DNA of 64,000 bases from UBA4742 sp963773335 (GTDB lineage: Bacteria > Actinomycetota > Acidimicrobiia > Acidimicrobiales > Acidimicrobilacustridaceae). Positions 27,511 through 36,176 of the stretch are shown in pieces (within the stretch, counting starts at the first letter, position 1; each line of letters opens with the position of its first letter). The stretch covers positions 310,001-374,000 of the forward strand of contig CAVZAT010000002.1 of assembly GCA_963773335.1 (NCBI GenBank), read 5' to 3'. Under the pieces are notes generated by a model. It made no database searches. It was not told the origin of the DNA and was given only the letters and a program-made list of their open reading frames with translations. The position numbers and the translations under genes are program-made.

Positions 27511-28101
27511 TCAGCTGGCCCGGGCCGGGGCTCGGGCCAGGAAGTTGGCGATCAGGTCGTGGCCGGCCGTGGTCAGGATCGACTCGGGGTGGAACTGCAC
27601 CCCTTCGATGTCGAGCTCCCGGTGGCGCAAGCCCATCACGATGCCGTCGTCGGTCTCGGCGGTGATCTCCAACACGTCGGGCACCGACGCCCGGTCGACC
27701 ACCAGCGAGTGGTAGCGCGTGGCCTCGAACGGGTTGGGCAGCCCGGCGAACACCCCGAGGCCGGTGTGGTGGATGAGCGAGGTCTTGCCGTGCATCACCT
27801 GGGGGGCCCGCACCACCTCACCCCCGAAGACCTGGCCGATGCACTGATGGCCGAGGCAGACGCCGAAGACGGGGCGCCGACCGGCGACGTGGAGGATGAC
27901 CTCGTTGCTCAACCCCGCGTCCTCGGGGCGGCCGGGGCCGGGGCTGATCAGCACGGCGTCGGGGTCGATGACATCGAGGTCGTCGAGGGTGAGCATGTCC
28001 GCCCGTCGCACCTCCGGCTCGGCGCCCAGCTCACCCAGGTACTGGACGAGGTTGTAGACGAACGAGTCGTAGTTGTCGATGACAAGTACCTGGGCGCCCA
28101 T
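27511..28101 (-). CDS. pabA: Anthranilate/aminodeoxychorismate synthase glutaminase subunit
   Basis: The 196-residue class I glutamine amidotransferase has the oxyanion motif ISPGPGRPEDAG, the nucleophile in FGVCLGHQ (Cys about 82) and the His/Glu pair in EGVQFHPESI. It releases ammonia from glutamine for the TrpE or PabB partner; TrpG/PabA proteins often serve both tryptophan and folate synthesis. The gene sits where trpG lies in mycobacteria, near crgA, so it can be named trpG or pabA. CCGGAGGG precedes the ATG. It is divergent from crgA. Confidence 0.94.
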   Translation of the reverse strand: MGAQVLVIDNYDSFVYNLVQYLGELGAEPEVRRADMLTLDDLDVIDPDAVLISPGPGRPEDAGLSNEVILHVAGRRPVFGVCLGHQCIGQVFGGEVVRAPQVMHGKTSLIHHTGLGVFAGLPNPFEATRYHSLVVDRASVPDVLEITAETDDGIVMGLRHRELDIEGVQFHPESILTTAGHDLIANFLARAPARAS

Positions 28102-28198
28102 GCCCTCCGGAGGCTACCGGTCGGCCGGGCGCACCCGCCGCGGGTTCCCGTGACGAGCTGCGACCGACGGCGGGACGCCACGCACTAGATTCTCGACC

Positions 28199-28564
28199 GT
28201 GGCCACCACACCGAAGCGTCCTGGCAAGCACCGCGTCGAGGGCGGTCGGGTCACGCCCAAGGGCGGACCATCCAAGGATGCGTCGGGCAAGGCAGCGTCG
28301 GGCAAGGGGACCTCGAGCCGGTCGGGTTCGAAGGGCTCGAGCAACCCGGGGGCCTCCACCCGCTACACGCCGCCGGTGCCCACCTACCAGAAGGTCAGCC
28401 CGCCATGGGTACCCGTGCTCATGTTCGGCTTCATGGGTCTGGGCATCGTCATGATCGTGGCCAACTACCTCCAGGTGCTGCCCGGTTCGGTCACCAACTG
28501 GTACGTGTTCGGCGGTCTGGGGCTGATCCTGGCCGGGATCATCACCGCCACCCAGTACCGCTGA
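28199..28564 (+). CDS. crgA: Cell division protein CrgA
   Basis: The 121-residue protein has a basic, Ser/Gly-rich N-terminal tail and two membrane helices (PVLMFGFMGLGIVMIVANYL and YVFGGLGLILAGIITATQ), ending TQYR, as in actinobacterial CrgA. CrgA is a divisome component that binds FtsZ, FtsQ and PBPs and influences septation and polar growth. GTG at 28199 is 97 bases from the divergent pabA gene; TAGATT close upstream may be the -10 box. Confidence 0.94.
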   Translation: MATTPKRPGKHRVEGGRVTPKGGPSKDASGKAASGKGTSSRSGSKGSSNPGASTRYTPPVPTYQKVSPPWVPVLMFGFMGLGIVMIVANYLQVLPGSVTNWYVFGGLGLILAGIITATQYR

Positions 28565-28755
28565 TCCGCACCCCGCCCGACGCGGCGATATCGAATGTTG
28601 CCGGCAGACGTCGGGGACGAGAACGCCTGATGACGCTGAGGTAACACTCCCCAAACCCATCCCCAGCCTGTGGACATGGGCCATCATGAGCGAGGCTGCT
28701 GGGATGGCCGCCAGGTCGAGGTTGGCCACGCTGGGTGGCTGGAGGGAACGGGTAC

Positions 28756-29752
28756 GTGGCGACGAACGCGGAGCGTCTGCGATGGGCCCGACGCCATGCT
28801 CGACCCTGGCTGGAGTCCTGCTACGCCGACTACGCGCTCACGCCACTGTGCCGTCTCGGGCGCCGGGGACGCGACCCGGCCCCCACGGTGAGCCTGCTCG
28901 GCACCCAGCGGGGCGGTTCGACCTGGGTGCAGGAGCTGTTGAGCAGCGGATCGGGCGTGTGCCCGTTGTTCGAGCCCCTGGCCGGGCCGTGGTTTCGCCA
29001 GCGCTACGGTGTGTGCGTACCGATGCTGGCGGCCGACGACGATGCGCCTGCGCTGGCCCGGTTCCTGGGCGACGTGATGGTGGGACGGCGGTTGCGGCCC
29101 GGACTGTTGCGCCTGTGCCGACCGATCGACGTGATCCGGGCCGACCAGTTCGTGGTCAAGCACGTCCGGATGAACCTGGCCGCCGGCTGGCTGGTCGAGC
29201 GGTTCCCGTCCTCGCCGGTGGTGATCCTCGTGCGCCACCCCTGCGCGGTGGTCGAGTCCCTCCAACGGGTGGATTGGGGACCTCGCAATGTCCGCCGGGC
29301 TCTGGTCGAGCTGCCCCCGGAGGGACGAGCGCGTCGTCGAGGCGCTGCTCGACGGGCGCACAGGTGTGGTCGCGGCCGTAGCCGCGGTGTGGGCCGTCCA
29401 GGTCCGCTCGCTGCTGGACGACACCACGCCAGAGTCGGCCCACCTGGTCACCTTCGAGGCCGTCTCGGCCGATCCGATGGGGGCGCTGGGACCGGTGATG
29501 GAGGCGGTGGGCCTGCCGCGCCCGACCGATCTGGGCCAGCGGGCCGCTCGACCGTCGAACACGGCCAACTCCTGGTCGGTGGTGCGATCCGGTGGCGACC
29601 CGGTCGTGGCCTGGACCGAGCGCCTGGCCGCGGACGTGCGAGACGAGGTGCTGGCCGTGGTGGCCGCCGCCGGGGTGACCGGCTACGGCCCCGACCCCCG
29701 TCCCGACGAGGCCGCCCTGCGCGACCACCACGCCCAGTCACTCAGCCGGTAG
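28756..29752 (+). CDS. Sulfotransferase-like protein (reading frame broken once)
   Basis: Joined, about 331 residues. The first segment carries SLLGTQRGGSTWVQELL, a PAPS-binding P-loop of the sulfotransferase fold, then VVKHVRMNLAAGWL and VVILVRHPCAVVESL (3'-phosphate-binding strand). The second frame continues with RDERVVEALLDG and NTANSWSV. The frame changes near 29313-29322 at a run of five C residues, where one extra base restores the reading. GTG at 28756 has GGAGGG 9 bases upstream, better placed than the earlier GTG at 28735. The acceptor is unknown; envelope glycan or lipid sulfation is possible. Confidence 0.83.
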
Positions 29753-29845
29753 GCGCCGGCCACCAGGTCGGAGCCGCGGCACCGATGGCACCCGATGCGG
29801 AAGGCGCCCGCCGCGAGGCCTGCCGACCGGAGGGCCAGCCAGGTC
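29753..29845 (+). repeat. Dispersed intergenic repeat, copy 1
   Basis: Contains GGAGCCGCGGCACCGATGGC, CACCCGATGC, GGCGC and GGCCTGCCGACCGGAGGGCC. The same order of blocks occurs at 30221-30318, and the first half occurs inverted at 39603-39657. All copies are in gene spacers. Confidence 0.7.
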
Positions 29846-29848
29846 GGG

Positions 29849-30169
29849 CTAGTCGATCGGCGCGACGAGATCCATGTCGTCCTGGCAGTGCCGGGGCGGC
29901 TCGGGGTCCTCGTCGTTGGCCGCGGTCATGCGCACCTCCGTGCCGCAGATGCTGCACCGGTAGGTCAGGCGCACGCGGCGCAGTTCACCCGGCGGCGGGG
30001 GATCGGGGATGGGTCGGGCCAATCCACCCAGCATCACCACGCCGAGCAGCAGGATCACGTAGGTGGACGCCGCAGCCAGGATGACGGCGAACACGCCATG
30101 ATTGGACCACAGGCCGATCCCGAGGATGACCAAGGCCACCCCCAACACGACGGGGTGCTTGCGGATCAC
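29849..30169 (-). CDS. Small membrane protein with C-terminal zinc-ribbon-like segment
   Basis: The 106-residue product has two membrane helices (VVLGVALVILGIGLW and FAVILAAASTYVILLLGVVML), a Pro-rich turn and a C-terminal segment RCSICGTEV...RHCQDDM, whose cysteines and histidine could bind zinc. I do not recognise a named family. GTG at 30169 is the first usable start. Repeats of the same family lie on both sides. Confidence 0.7.
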   Translation of the reverse strand: MIRKHPVVLGVALVILGIGLWSNHGVFAVILAAASTYVILLLGVVMLGGLARPIPDPPPPGELRRVRLTYRCSICGTEVRMTAANDEDPEPPRHCQDDMDLVAPID

Positions 30170-30220
30170 CTCACCGTTCTACCGTGTCCGGTGGCGGACC
30201 GCACTGCGCGCGGGATCTCA

Positions 30221-30318
30221 GGCGTGAGGGCGCAGCCCCGCCCGGGCGGAGCCGCGCGACGATGACACCCGGATGCCGAGGGCGCTCGCAGGGAGGCTTG
30301 CCGACCGGAGAGCCAGGA
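30221..30318 (+). repeat. Dispersed intergenic repeat, copy 2
   Basis: GGCGCAGCC, CCGCCCGGGCGG (a perfect palindrome), GGAGCCGCGCGACGATGACA, CACCCGGATGC, GGCGC and GGCTTGCCGACCGGAGAGCC follow in the same order as in copy 1. It lies between the membrane-protein gene and the thiolase gene. Confidence 0.7.
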
Positions 30319-30319
30319 G

Positions 30320-31513
30320 TCAGAGTCGCTCGATGATGGTGGCGTTGGCCAGCCCGCCGCCCTCGCACATGGTCTGGAGGCCGTAGCGGCCGCCCGTGCG
30401 CTCGAGCTCGTTGAGCAGGGTGGCCATGAGCTTGGCGCCCGAGCACCCCAGGGGGTGGCCCAGGGCGATGGCGCCGCCGTTGACGTTGACCTTGTCCATG
30501 TCCGGGTGCAGCTCCTTCTCCCAGGCCAGGACGACCGAGGCGAAGGCCTCGTTGATCTCGACCAGGTCGATGTCGTCCATCGACAGCCCGGAGCGCTCGA
30601 GCGCCTTGTGGGTGGCCGGGATGGGCCCGGTCAGCATGGTGATGGGGTCGACCCCGGCCAGGGCGAAGGTGTGGAATCGGGCCCGGGGGGTGAGCCCGAG
30701 GGCAGCGGCCTTCTCCTCGCTCATGATGAGCATGGCCGAGGCGCCGTCGGAGATCTGCGACGAGTTGCCGGCGGTCACCTTGCCGTCGGGCTTGAAGGCG
30801 GGCTTGAGGTTGGCCAGGGTCTCGACGGTGGTGCCCGGGCGGATGCCCTCGTCACGGGTCACGATCTGGTCGCTGGCGATCAGCTCGCCGGTCTCCTTGT
30901 CGCGGGGCTTGGCCTGGACGCCCACGATCTCGTTGTCGAAGCGGCCCTCCTCGGTGGCCTGGAGCGCCCGCTGCTGGCTGAGGGCGCCGAAGGCGTCGAG
31001 CTCGTCGCGCGAGATGTTCCACTTGTCGGCGATGAGCTCGGCGGAGATGCCCTGAGGCACCAGCCCACCGGCGCCCGCGTAGCGCAGGCCCATGGTCTCG
31101 CCGAAGGGGAAGCCGATGTCTTTGACCATGGCCGAGGCGCCCATGGGCACCAGGCTCATGACCTCGACCCCGGCGGCGATCACCACGTCGTAGGCCCCGG
31201 CGATCACGCCCTGGGCGGCGAAGTGGGCGGACTGCTGGGACGAGCCGCACTGGCGGTCGATGGTGGTGGCGGGGACCGACTCGGGGAACCCGGCGGCCAG
31301 CACGGCGTTGCGCCCGATGTTGAGCGATTGCGCCCCGACCTGCATCACGCAACCCATGATCACGTCGTCGATCAGCTGCGGATCCAGGTTGTTGCGCTCG
31401 ACCAGGGCCTTGAGCGTCTCGGCCGACAGGTCGACCGGATGCCACCCCGAGAGCTGGCCGTTGCGCTTGCCGCCTGCGGTGCGGACGGCGTCGACGATGA
31501 CTGCGGTGGTCAT
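30320..31513 (-). CDS. Acetyl-CoA C-acyltransferase (thiolase)
   Basis: A 397-residue thiolase with both active-site cysteines: DRQCGSSQQSA (nucleophile Cys about 89) and CEGGGLANA near the C-terminus, plus the histidine in NVNGGAIALGHPLGCSGA. It cleaves 3-ketoacyl-CoA with CoA, or condenses two acyl-CoA, in the beta-oxidation pathway. ATG at 31513 has an AGGAGG site. It is divergent from the acyl-CoA synthetase; the region between carries a 24-bp palindrome that probably binds a shared TetR-type regulator. Confidence 0.95.
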   Translation of the reverse strand: MTTAVIVDAVRTAGGKRNGQLSGWHPVDLSAETLKALVERNNLDPQLIDDVIMGCVMQVGAQSLNIGRNAVLAAGFPESVPATTIDRQCGSSQQSAHFAAQGVIAGAYDVVIAAGVEVMSLVPMGASAMVKDIGFPFGETMGLRYAGAGGLVPQGISAELIADKWNISRDELDAFGALSQQRALQATEEGRFDNEIVGVQAKPRDKETGELIASDQIVTRDEGIRPGTTVETLANLKPAFKPDGKVTAGNSSQISDGASAMLIMSEEKAAALGLTPRARFHTFALAGVDPITMLTGPIPATHKALERSGLSMDDIDLVEINEAFASVVLAWEKELHPDMDKVNVNGGAIALGHPLGCSGAKLMATLLNELERTGGRYGLQTMCEGGGLANATIIERL

Positions 31514-31533
31514 GGGGTGTCCTCCCGGATCTT

Positions 31534-31557
31534 GAACTAGACCGCTCGGTCAAGTTC
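31534..31557. promoter_or_regulatory. 24-bp palindromic operator between thiolase and acyl-CoA synthetase
   Basis: GAACT-A-GACCG-CT-CGGTC-A-AGTTC is symmetric except for one base pair. The GACCGNNCGGTC core is of the kind bound by TetR-family regulators of fatty-acid genes. It lies 21 bases upstream of the thiolase start and about 60 bases upstream of the divergent synthetase. Confidence 0.7.
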
Positions 31558-31617
31558 GGCTGAGAGCATACCGGTGTGCGCAGGGCGGGCGTCCAGCCGA
31601 TGGGCTACAACCTTGGT

Positions 31618-33410
31618 GTGAGCAGCCACGAGATCGACGAGGTCACCGCCGGGAGGACCATCCCGTCCGCCTTCTTGGACACGGTGGCCGCCCACGGCTC
31701 GCTGCTGGCCCTGCGCTGGCAGGACGGGGTGGCGTGGCGCTCGTGGACCTTCGGCGAGTACGCCCACCGCGTGGCGTGCGCCGCGGCCGGCTTGCGGGCA
31801 CTGGGCCTGGCGCCGGGGGACCGGGTGGTGCTCATGGTGCGCAACATCCCCGAGTTCCACGTGCTCGACCTGGCCGCCTCGTTCTGCGGCGCCACCCCCA
31901 TCTCCATCTACAACTCGTCGTCGCCCGAGCAGGTCGCCTACCTGACGGGCCACTGCGGCGCCCGCATCGGCGTGGTCGAGGACCAGTCCTTCCTGGATCG
32001 GTTCTCCTCGGTGCGCGCGAGTTGCCGGCGCTCGAGCACATCGGGATCATCTCGGATCCCGATGGGATCGTCTCCGACGAGATCTTCCGCTACGACGACC
32101 TGGTGGCGACCGAGCCCGCTGACCTGGAGGCGGCCGCGGCCTCCTGTTCGCCCGAGGATCTGGCCACCGTCATCTACACCTCGGGTACCACCGGACCGCC
32201 GAAGGGCGTGATGATCACCCACCAAAATGTGGCCTGGACGGTGGAGAGCCTTCGGCGTCGGCTCGACCTGGGACGACTGGCCGGCAAGCGGCTGGTGTCG
32301 TACCTGCCCATGGCCCACATCGCCGAGCGCATGACCAGCCACTACCAGCAGGCGTTCAACGGTTTCGAGGTGACCACCTGTCCCGACCCGGCCAAGATCG
32401 GGCCGTACCTGCGCGAGGTGCAGCCCAACGTGGTGTTCGGCGTCCCCCGGGTGTGGGAGAAGATCCACGCCGGCGTGGTGGCGGCGCTGGCCGCGGACCC
32501 CGACCGCGCCGGCGCTTTCGCCGAGGCGGTGGCCGCGTCCACCCCCATCGCCGAGGCGGTCGACTGGGGCCGGGCCACCTCCGAGCAGCTGGCCACCGCC
32601 CGCGGTCTGGACACGGCCTTCGCGCCGGTGCGGGAGATGATCGGACTCGACCGGTGCGAGGTCGCCATCAGCGGCGCAGCGCCCATTCCGATCGGCGTGC
32701 TGCGCTGGTTCCGAGCCATCGGCGTGCCGCTGTGCGAGGTCTACGGCATGTCGGAGAACACCGGTCCCATGACCTTTGCCGTCCACCAGATCAAGGCGGG
32801 CACGGTCGGGCGGGCCATGCCCGGCACCGAGGTGCGCCTGGCCGACGACGGGGAGGTGCTCTGTCGTGGGGGCCACGTGTTCGCCGGCTACCTGAACGAC
32901 CCGGCCAAAACGGCCGAGACGGTGATCGACGGCTGGCTCCACTCCGGTGACATCGGCGAGCTCGACGACGAGGGCTACCTGCGCATCGTGGATCGGAAGA
33001 AGGAGCTCATCATCACCGCCGGCGGCAAGAACATCAGTCCGGCCAACCTGGAAGCTGCGCTCAAGACCATCCCCCTGGTGGGCCAGGCCATGGCGGTGGG
33101 CGACGACCGGCCCTTCGTGGCTGCCCTGGTGGTGCTCGACCCGGAGGTGGCCCCGGTGTGGGCCCGCAACCGGGGGATCGATGCCGGCTCGCTGGTCGAA
33201 CTGGCCGAGGATCCCACCGTGATCAGCGAGATCGAGGCGGGCCTGGCCGTGGCCATGGAGCCGTTCAACCACGCCGAGAAGGTCAAGAAGCTCGCTGTGC
33301 TGGGCGAGGAGTGGCTGCCGGACACGGACCTGCTCACGCCGACGTCGAAGCTCAAGCGCCGCGGCGTGCTGGCTCGGTACCACCGCGAGATCGAAGCCCT
33401 CTACGCCTGA
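31618..33410 (+). CDS. Long-chain acyl-CoA synthetase, AMP-binding (reading frame broken once)
   Basis: Joined, about 597 residues, like FadD15-type long-chain fatty acid-CoA ligases. Visible motifs: GDRVVLMVRNIPEFHVLDLA in the first segment; then TVIYTSGTTGPPKGVMITH (ATP loop), YGMSENTGPMTF, LHSGDIGELDDEGYLRIVDR and KELIITAGGKNISP. It adenylates a fatty acid and transfers it to CoA, feeding the thiolase/dehydrogenase pathway here. The frame changes near 32011-32020 within GCGCGCGAG. The start is uncertain: GTG 31618 fits the family best, and ATG 31600 is the alternative. Confidence 0.92.
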
Positions 33411-33554
33411 GGGCGCAGGCCGGTCCCTCCGCTGCGGCCTGGCCGGACGCCGGTTTCGGCGCGCCAAATGGGCTGATCGGTCTATGGAGTCGATTGAGCG
33501 CGCAGTGGATGATGCATCAGAACGTTCGACACGGCAGCGAGACCAGGGAGAACC

Positions 33555-33818
33555 GTGACCGGATCGACTCAACCGAACGAGGTGCGCGGGGTGGTGGTGG
33601 ACCTCGACGATCTGATGGCCACCATCGAGATGGGGGAGGACTGCGACGAGTGGATCTACCCCCGCACGATATTGCCGCCGAACGTCGAGCTCGACAGCGT
33701 CCTGGTGTTCGACGGACTCGGCACCGACGCCGCCGTCATCGACCACCGCCCACCGGGACCTTCGATGCACGACCGGCTGAACCGGCGCCTGGTCCGCCGG
33801 GCCCACTCGTCGGTCTGA
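33555..33818 (+). CDS. Small protein, possibly DUF3006-like
   Basis: An 87-residue protein: EVRGVVVDLDDLMATIEMG, YPRTILPPNVELDSVLVFDG, then a basic tail MHDRLNRRLVRR. The short beta-strand pattern, a PR.ilPp..... dgsvL turn and an R/L-rich end resemble the small beta-barrel DUF3006 proteins, but this is weak. GTG at 33555 follows GGGAGA. Function unknown. Confidence 0.6.
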   Translation: MTGSTQPNEVRGVVVDLDDLMATIEMGEDCDEWIYPRTILPPNVELDSVLVFDGLGTDAAVIDHRPPGPSMHDRLNRRLVRRAHSSV

Positions 33819-33869
33819 TCGCCCGGCTGATCGTCTTGCCGAGCGGAGCCGCCGCCTAGGGTCGCGCCC

Positions 33870-34724
33870 ATGTTCACCTACCCGCGGGCGGCCGCCGATG
33901 TCAGCGTGCCGGACGGCTCCCCGCTGGACGCGGCCATGGCCCGCACCACGGATCTGGGCGTCGGCGCTCACCAGGACGACCTCGAGTTCATGGCCCTGGT
34001 CCCCATCGCCGCGTGCCGGGCGGACCCGGATCGGTGGTTCACCGGCGTGGCCTGCACCGACGGAGCCGGCAGCGCCCGAGGTGGCGCGTTCGCCGATTAC
34101 TCCGACGACCAGATGATCGCCACCCGCCGCCACGAGCAGCGGACCGCGGCCGAGGTGGGCGCCTACAGCGCCATCTTCCAGCTCGGTCATCCCAGCGGGG
34201 CCATCCGAGGTCCGAGCCATGCCGAGCTGGTGGGCGAACTGGCCGAGATCCTGGCCGCGGCCAGACCGGTCAACGTGTACACCCACAACCTGGCCGACAA
34301 GCACGCCACCCATGTGGCCACCGCCGCGGCCGTCATCGAGGCGTTGCGCAGCCTGCCGGCGGATCAGCGTCCCTGGAAGGTGGTGGGCGTCGAGGGCTGG
34401 CGCAGCCTGGACTGGCTGGCCGACGACGAGAAGGTGCTCCTGGACGCGTCCGGGCTGGAGGAGTTGGCGGGCCGCCTGGCCGGCGTGTTCGAGAGCCAGA
34501 TCGTCGGGGGCAAGCGCTACGACCTGGCCGAGCAGGGCCGGCGTCGGGCCAACGCCACCCTGCTCGCTCCCCGGGCCCTCGACGATGCCAGCGAGTTGAC
34601 CTTCGCCTTCGACCTGACGCCATTGGTGCACAACACCGAGCTCGATCCGGTGACCTTCGTGAGCGCAGCCATCGATCGGTTCCGTGACGACGTGGGCGCC
34701 GCGCTTCGCCCCTACTTCGCCTGA
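33870..34724 (+). CDS. PIG-L/LmbE family deacetylase
   Basis: The 284-residue protein has the zinc motif GAHQDDLE (AHxDDxE) near residue 32 and the second zinc ligand in HNLADKHATHVAT, both intact. The family removes N-acetyl groups from sugar conjugates such as mycothiol precursors or GlcNAc-PI; this paralogue's substrate is unknown, and it is more distant from MshB in length and sequence. Its 3' end overlaps the convergent glutaminase-like gene by 13 bases. Confidence 0.88.
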   Translation: MFTYPRAAADVSVPDGSPLDAAMARTTDLGVGAHQDDLEFMALVPIAACRADPDRWFTGVACTDGAGSARGGAFADYSDDQMIATRRHEQRTAAEVGAYSAIFQLGHPSGAIRGPSHAELVGELAEILAAARPVNVYTHNLADKHATHVATAAAVIEALRSLPADQRPWKVVGVEGWRSLDWLADDEKVLLDASGLEELAGRLAGVFESQIVGGKRYDLAEQGRRRANATLLAPRALDDASELTFAFDLTPLVHNTELDPVTFVSAAIDRFRDDVGAALRPYFA

Positions 34725-35512
34725 CCGATGGTTCCGGCTTCGGCCGGGACGACCACGGTCAGGCAGGCCCGGAGGTAGTGGAGGATCAACGGGTGAGGCT
34801 CGGCCTCGGTGGACGAGGTCTGGGGCACGAACAGCGTCAACAGGTAGCACCGATGGCCGGCCAGGCGCAGGAGGCGCACGTCGCCGTCGCGGTGGTCGAC
34901 GCCGGCGACCCGCAGACCGGCGTCGTGGAGGGCCGCGCGCCACTTGGGGTTCAGCCCGAACCGGCAGTAGTAGCGCTCCTTCGGATGCGCGGTGCCGTAC
35001 AGGTCGCACAGGTCAGGGTCGAGCAGATCCACCTGCATGGTCCGCCCGACCAGCGAGCAGAGCAGCTCGTCGATGAAGTACTCGTCGTCGTGACCCGGTC
35101 GGTCGCCCACGTCGTGAGAGCGGTCCTGGGCGACGGCGTACTCGGCGTGGGCCGCGGTGGTGTGGCCCAGCACATGACGGGCGAACTCGATGACGCCGTG
35201 TTGGAATCCGGCGCACGTGCCGAGGAACGCGATGTCGTGGGTCCGGGCCCAGCGGATGCCCTCGAGGGCGCCGTCGAGACTCCGGTAGGGACCGCCCGGC
35301 GCGCACCAGACACCGGCGGCCCCGTCCAGCGCGGCCACGCCGACCTCGGCCAGGTGGTCGGTGGCGATCCACCGCACCTCGGGAGCGGCCACGCCGAGTC
35401 GAGCGGCGGCATGCTCCACGGAGTCGGCGACGGTGTCGTGGGGGGCGAACCCGTCCACCCGATCGCCGATGACCCCGATCCAAGCCTGGGGTGCGTCGCC
35501 TGTCGCACTCAC
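34712..35512 (-). CDS. CTP synthase C-terminal-region-related amidotransferase protein
   Basis: A 266-residue class I glutamine amidotransferase-like domain with no synthetase part. WIGVIGDRVDGF begins it, followed by GVWCAPGGPYRS (oxyanion loop) and the nucleophile elbow FLGTCAGFQHGVIEFAR. This resembles the stand-alone family named CTP synthase C-terminal region-related (seleno)protein; some members have selenocysteine at the elbow, but here it is an ordinary Cys codon. Function unknown. GTG at 35512 starts just before the first strand. Confidence 0.8.
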   Translation of the reverse strand: MSATGDAPQAWIGVIGDRVDGFAPHDTVADSVEHAAARLGVAAPEVRWIATDHLAEVGVAALDGAAGVWCAPGGPYRSLDGALEGIRWARTHDIAFLGTCAGFQHGVIEFARHVLGHTTAAHAEYAVAQDRSHDVGDRPGHDDEYFIDELLCSLVGRTMQVDLLDPDLCDLYGTAHPKERYYCRFGLNPKWRAALHDAGLRVAGVDHRDGDVRLLRLAGHRCYLLTLFVPQTSSTEAEPHPLILHYLRACLTVVVPAEAGTIGQAK

Positions 35513-35582
35513 GCCCGACGACCGTACAAGGCCGCCCCGTCCGATCCCGGGGGATTTGCCGCAGGTGGCCGCAGGAAACGGC

Positions 35583-36176
35583 TCAGTGCGAGTTCCAGCG
35601 CAGGACGGTGGGGTACTCGTGCTCCCAACCGAGCGTCGAGCGGGTCGCGGTGTCGAGGGCGAAGCAGCGCCCTTCGACCGGGTCGAGCCCGCACCAGCGG
35701 GCGGTGAGCACCCGCAGGATGTGGCCGTGGGCGAACACGGCCACGGTCGTGGGCGACGCTTCGCGGACCCGACTGATGACGCGGTCGGCCCGGTTCGCAA
35801 CGGCCTCGATCGTCTCGCCGCCGGGGCAACCGCCGGTCCAGATCGTCCAATCCGGCACCTGTTGGCGGATCTCCTCGGTGGTCAGGCCCTCGTAGTCGCC
35901 GTAGTCCCACTCCACCAGGTCATCGCACACCTCGGCCTGGGCGCCGTAGCCCGCCAGCCGGCAGGTCTGCTGGGCGCGGAGCAGGGGGCTGACCAGCACC
36001 TGGTCGAAGAGCTGACCGGCGAGCAGTCGACCCAGCTCCCGGGCCTCGTCCTCGCCTTCGGCGTCGAGGGGGAGGTCGGTCCGCCCGGTGTGCCGGCCCT
36101 GGGTGGCCCATTGGGTGGCCCCGTGGCGCAGCACCCAGACCTGGGGCCCGACCGGGATCGGGCTCCCTGCGGTCAC
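35583..36176 (-). CDS. Histidine phosphatase family protein
   Basis: The 197-residue enzyme starts with VWVLRHGATQWATQGRHTGRTDLPL: the RHG motif with the phospho-accepting His, then Arg residues of the phosphate pocket; the second His is in FAHGHILRVLTARW, and the acid in EWDYGDYEG. It hydrolyses a phosphomonoester; family members include phosphoglycerate mutase-like and broad phosphatases. The GTG overlaps the zwf stop by 4 bases (GTGA), so it is co-translated with glucose-6-phosphate dehydrogenase, hinting at a sugar-phosphate substrate. Confidence 0.9.
   Translation of the reverse strand: MTAGSPIPVGPQVWVLRHGATQWATQGRHTGRTDLPLDAEGEDEARELGRLLAGQLFDQVLVSPLLRAQQTCRLAGYGAQAEVCDDLVEWDYGDYEGLTTEEIRQQVPDWTIWTGGCPGGETIEAVANRADRVISRVREASPTTVAVFAHGHILRVLTARWCGLDPVEGRCFALDTATRSTLGWEHEYPTVLRWNSH

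Noticed and set aside
33421..33470. A fourth copy of the intergenic repeat or CCACCG hairpin
   Set aside because: GGGCGCAGGCC and GCCGGTTTCGGC are reminiscent but too short and out of order to assign to either family.
31938..35009. A 1023-codon open frame on the minus strand
   Set aside because: It lies opposite the acyl-CoA synthetase, a small gene and the PIG-L gene, which have clear motifs; its composition (His/Gly/Arg/Asp-rich, no motifs) is that of a shadow frame in GC-rich DNA.
34712..35512. Possible selenocysteine codon in the CTP-synthase-like protein
   Set aside because: The elbow codon is an ordinary Cys codon (TGC on the coding strand), and no in-frame TGA occurs there.
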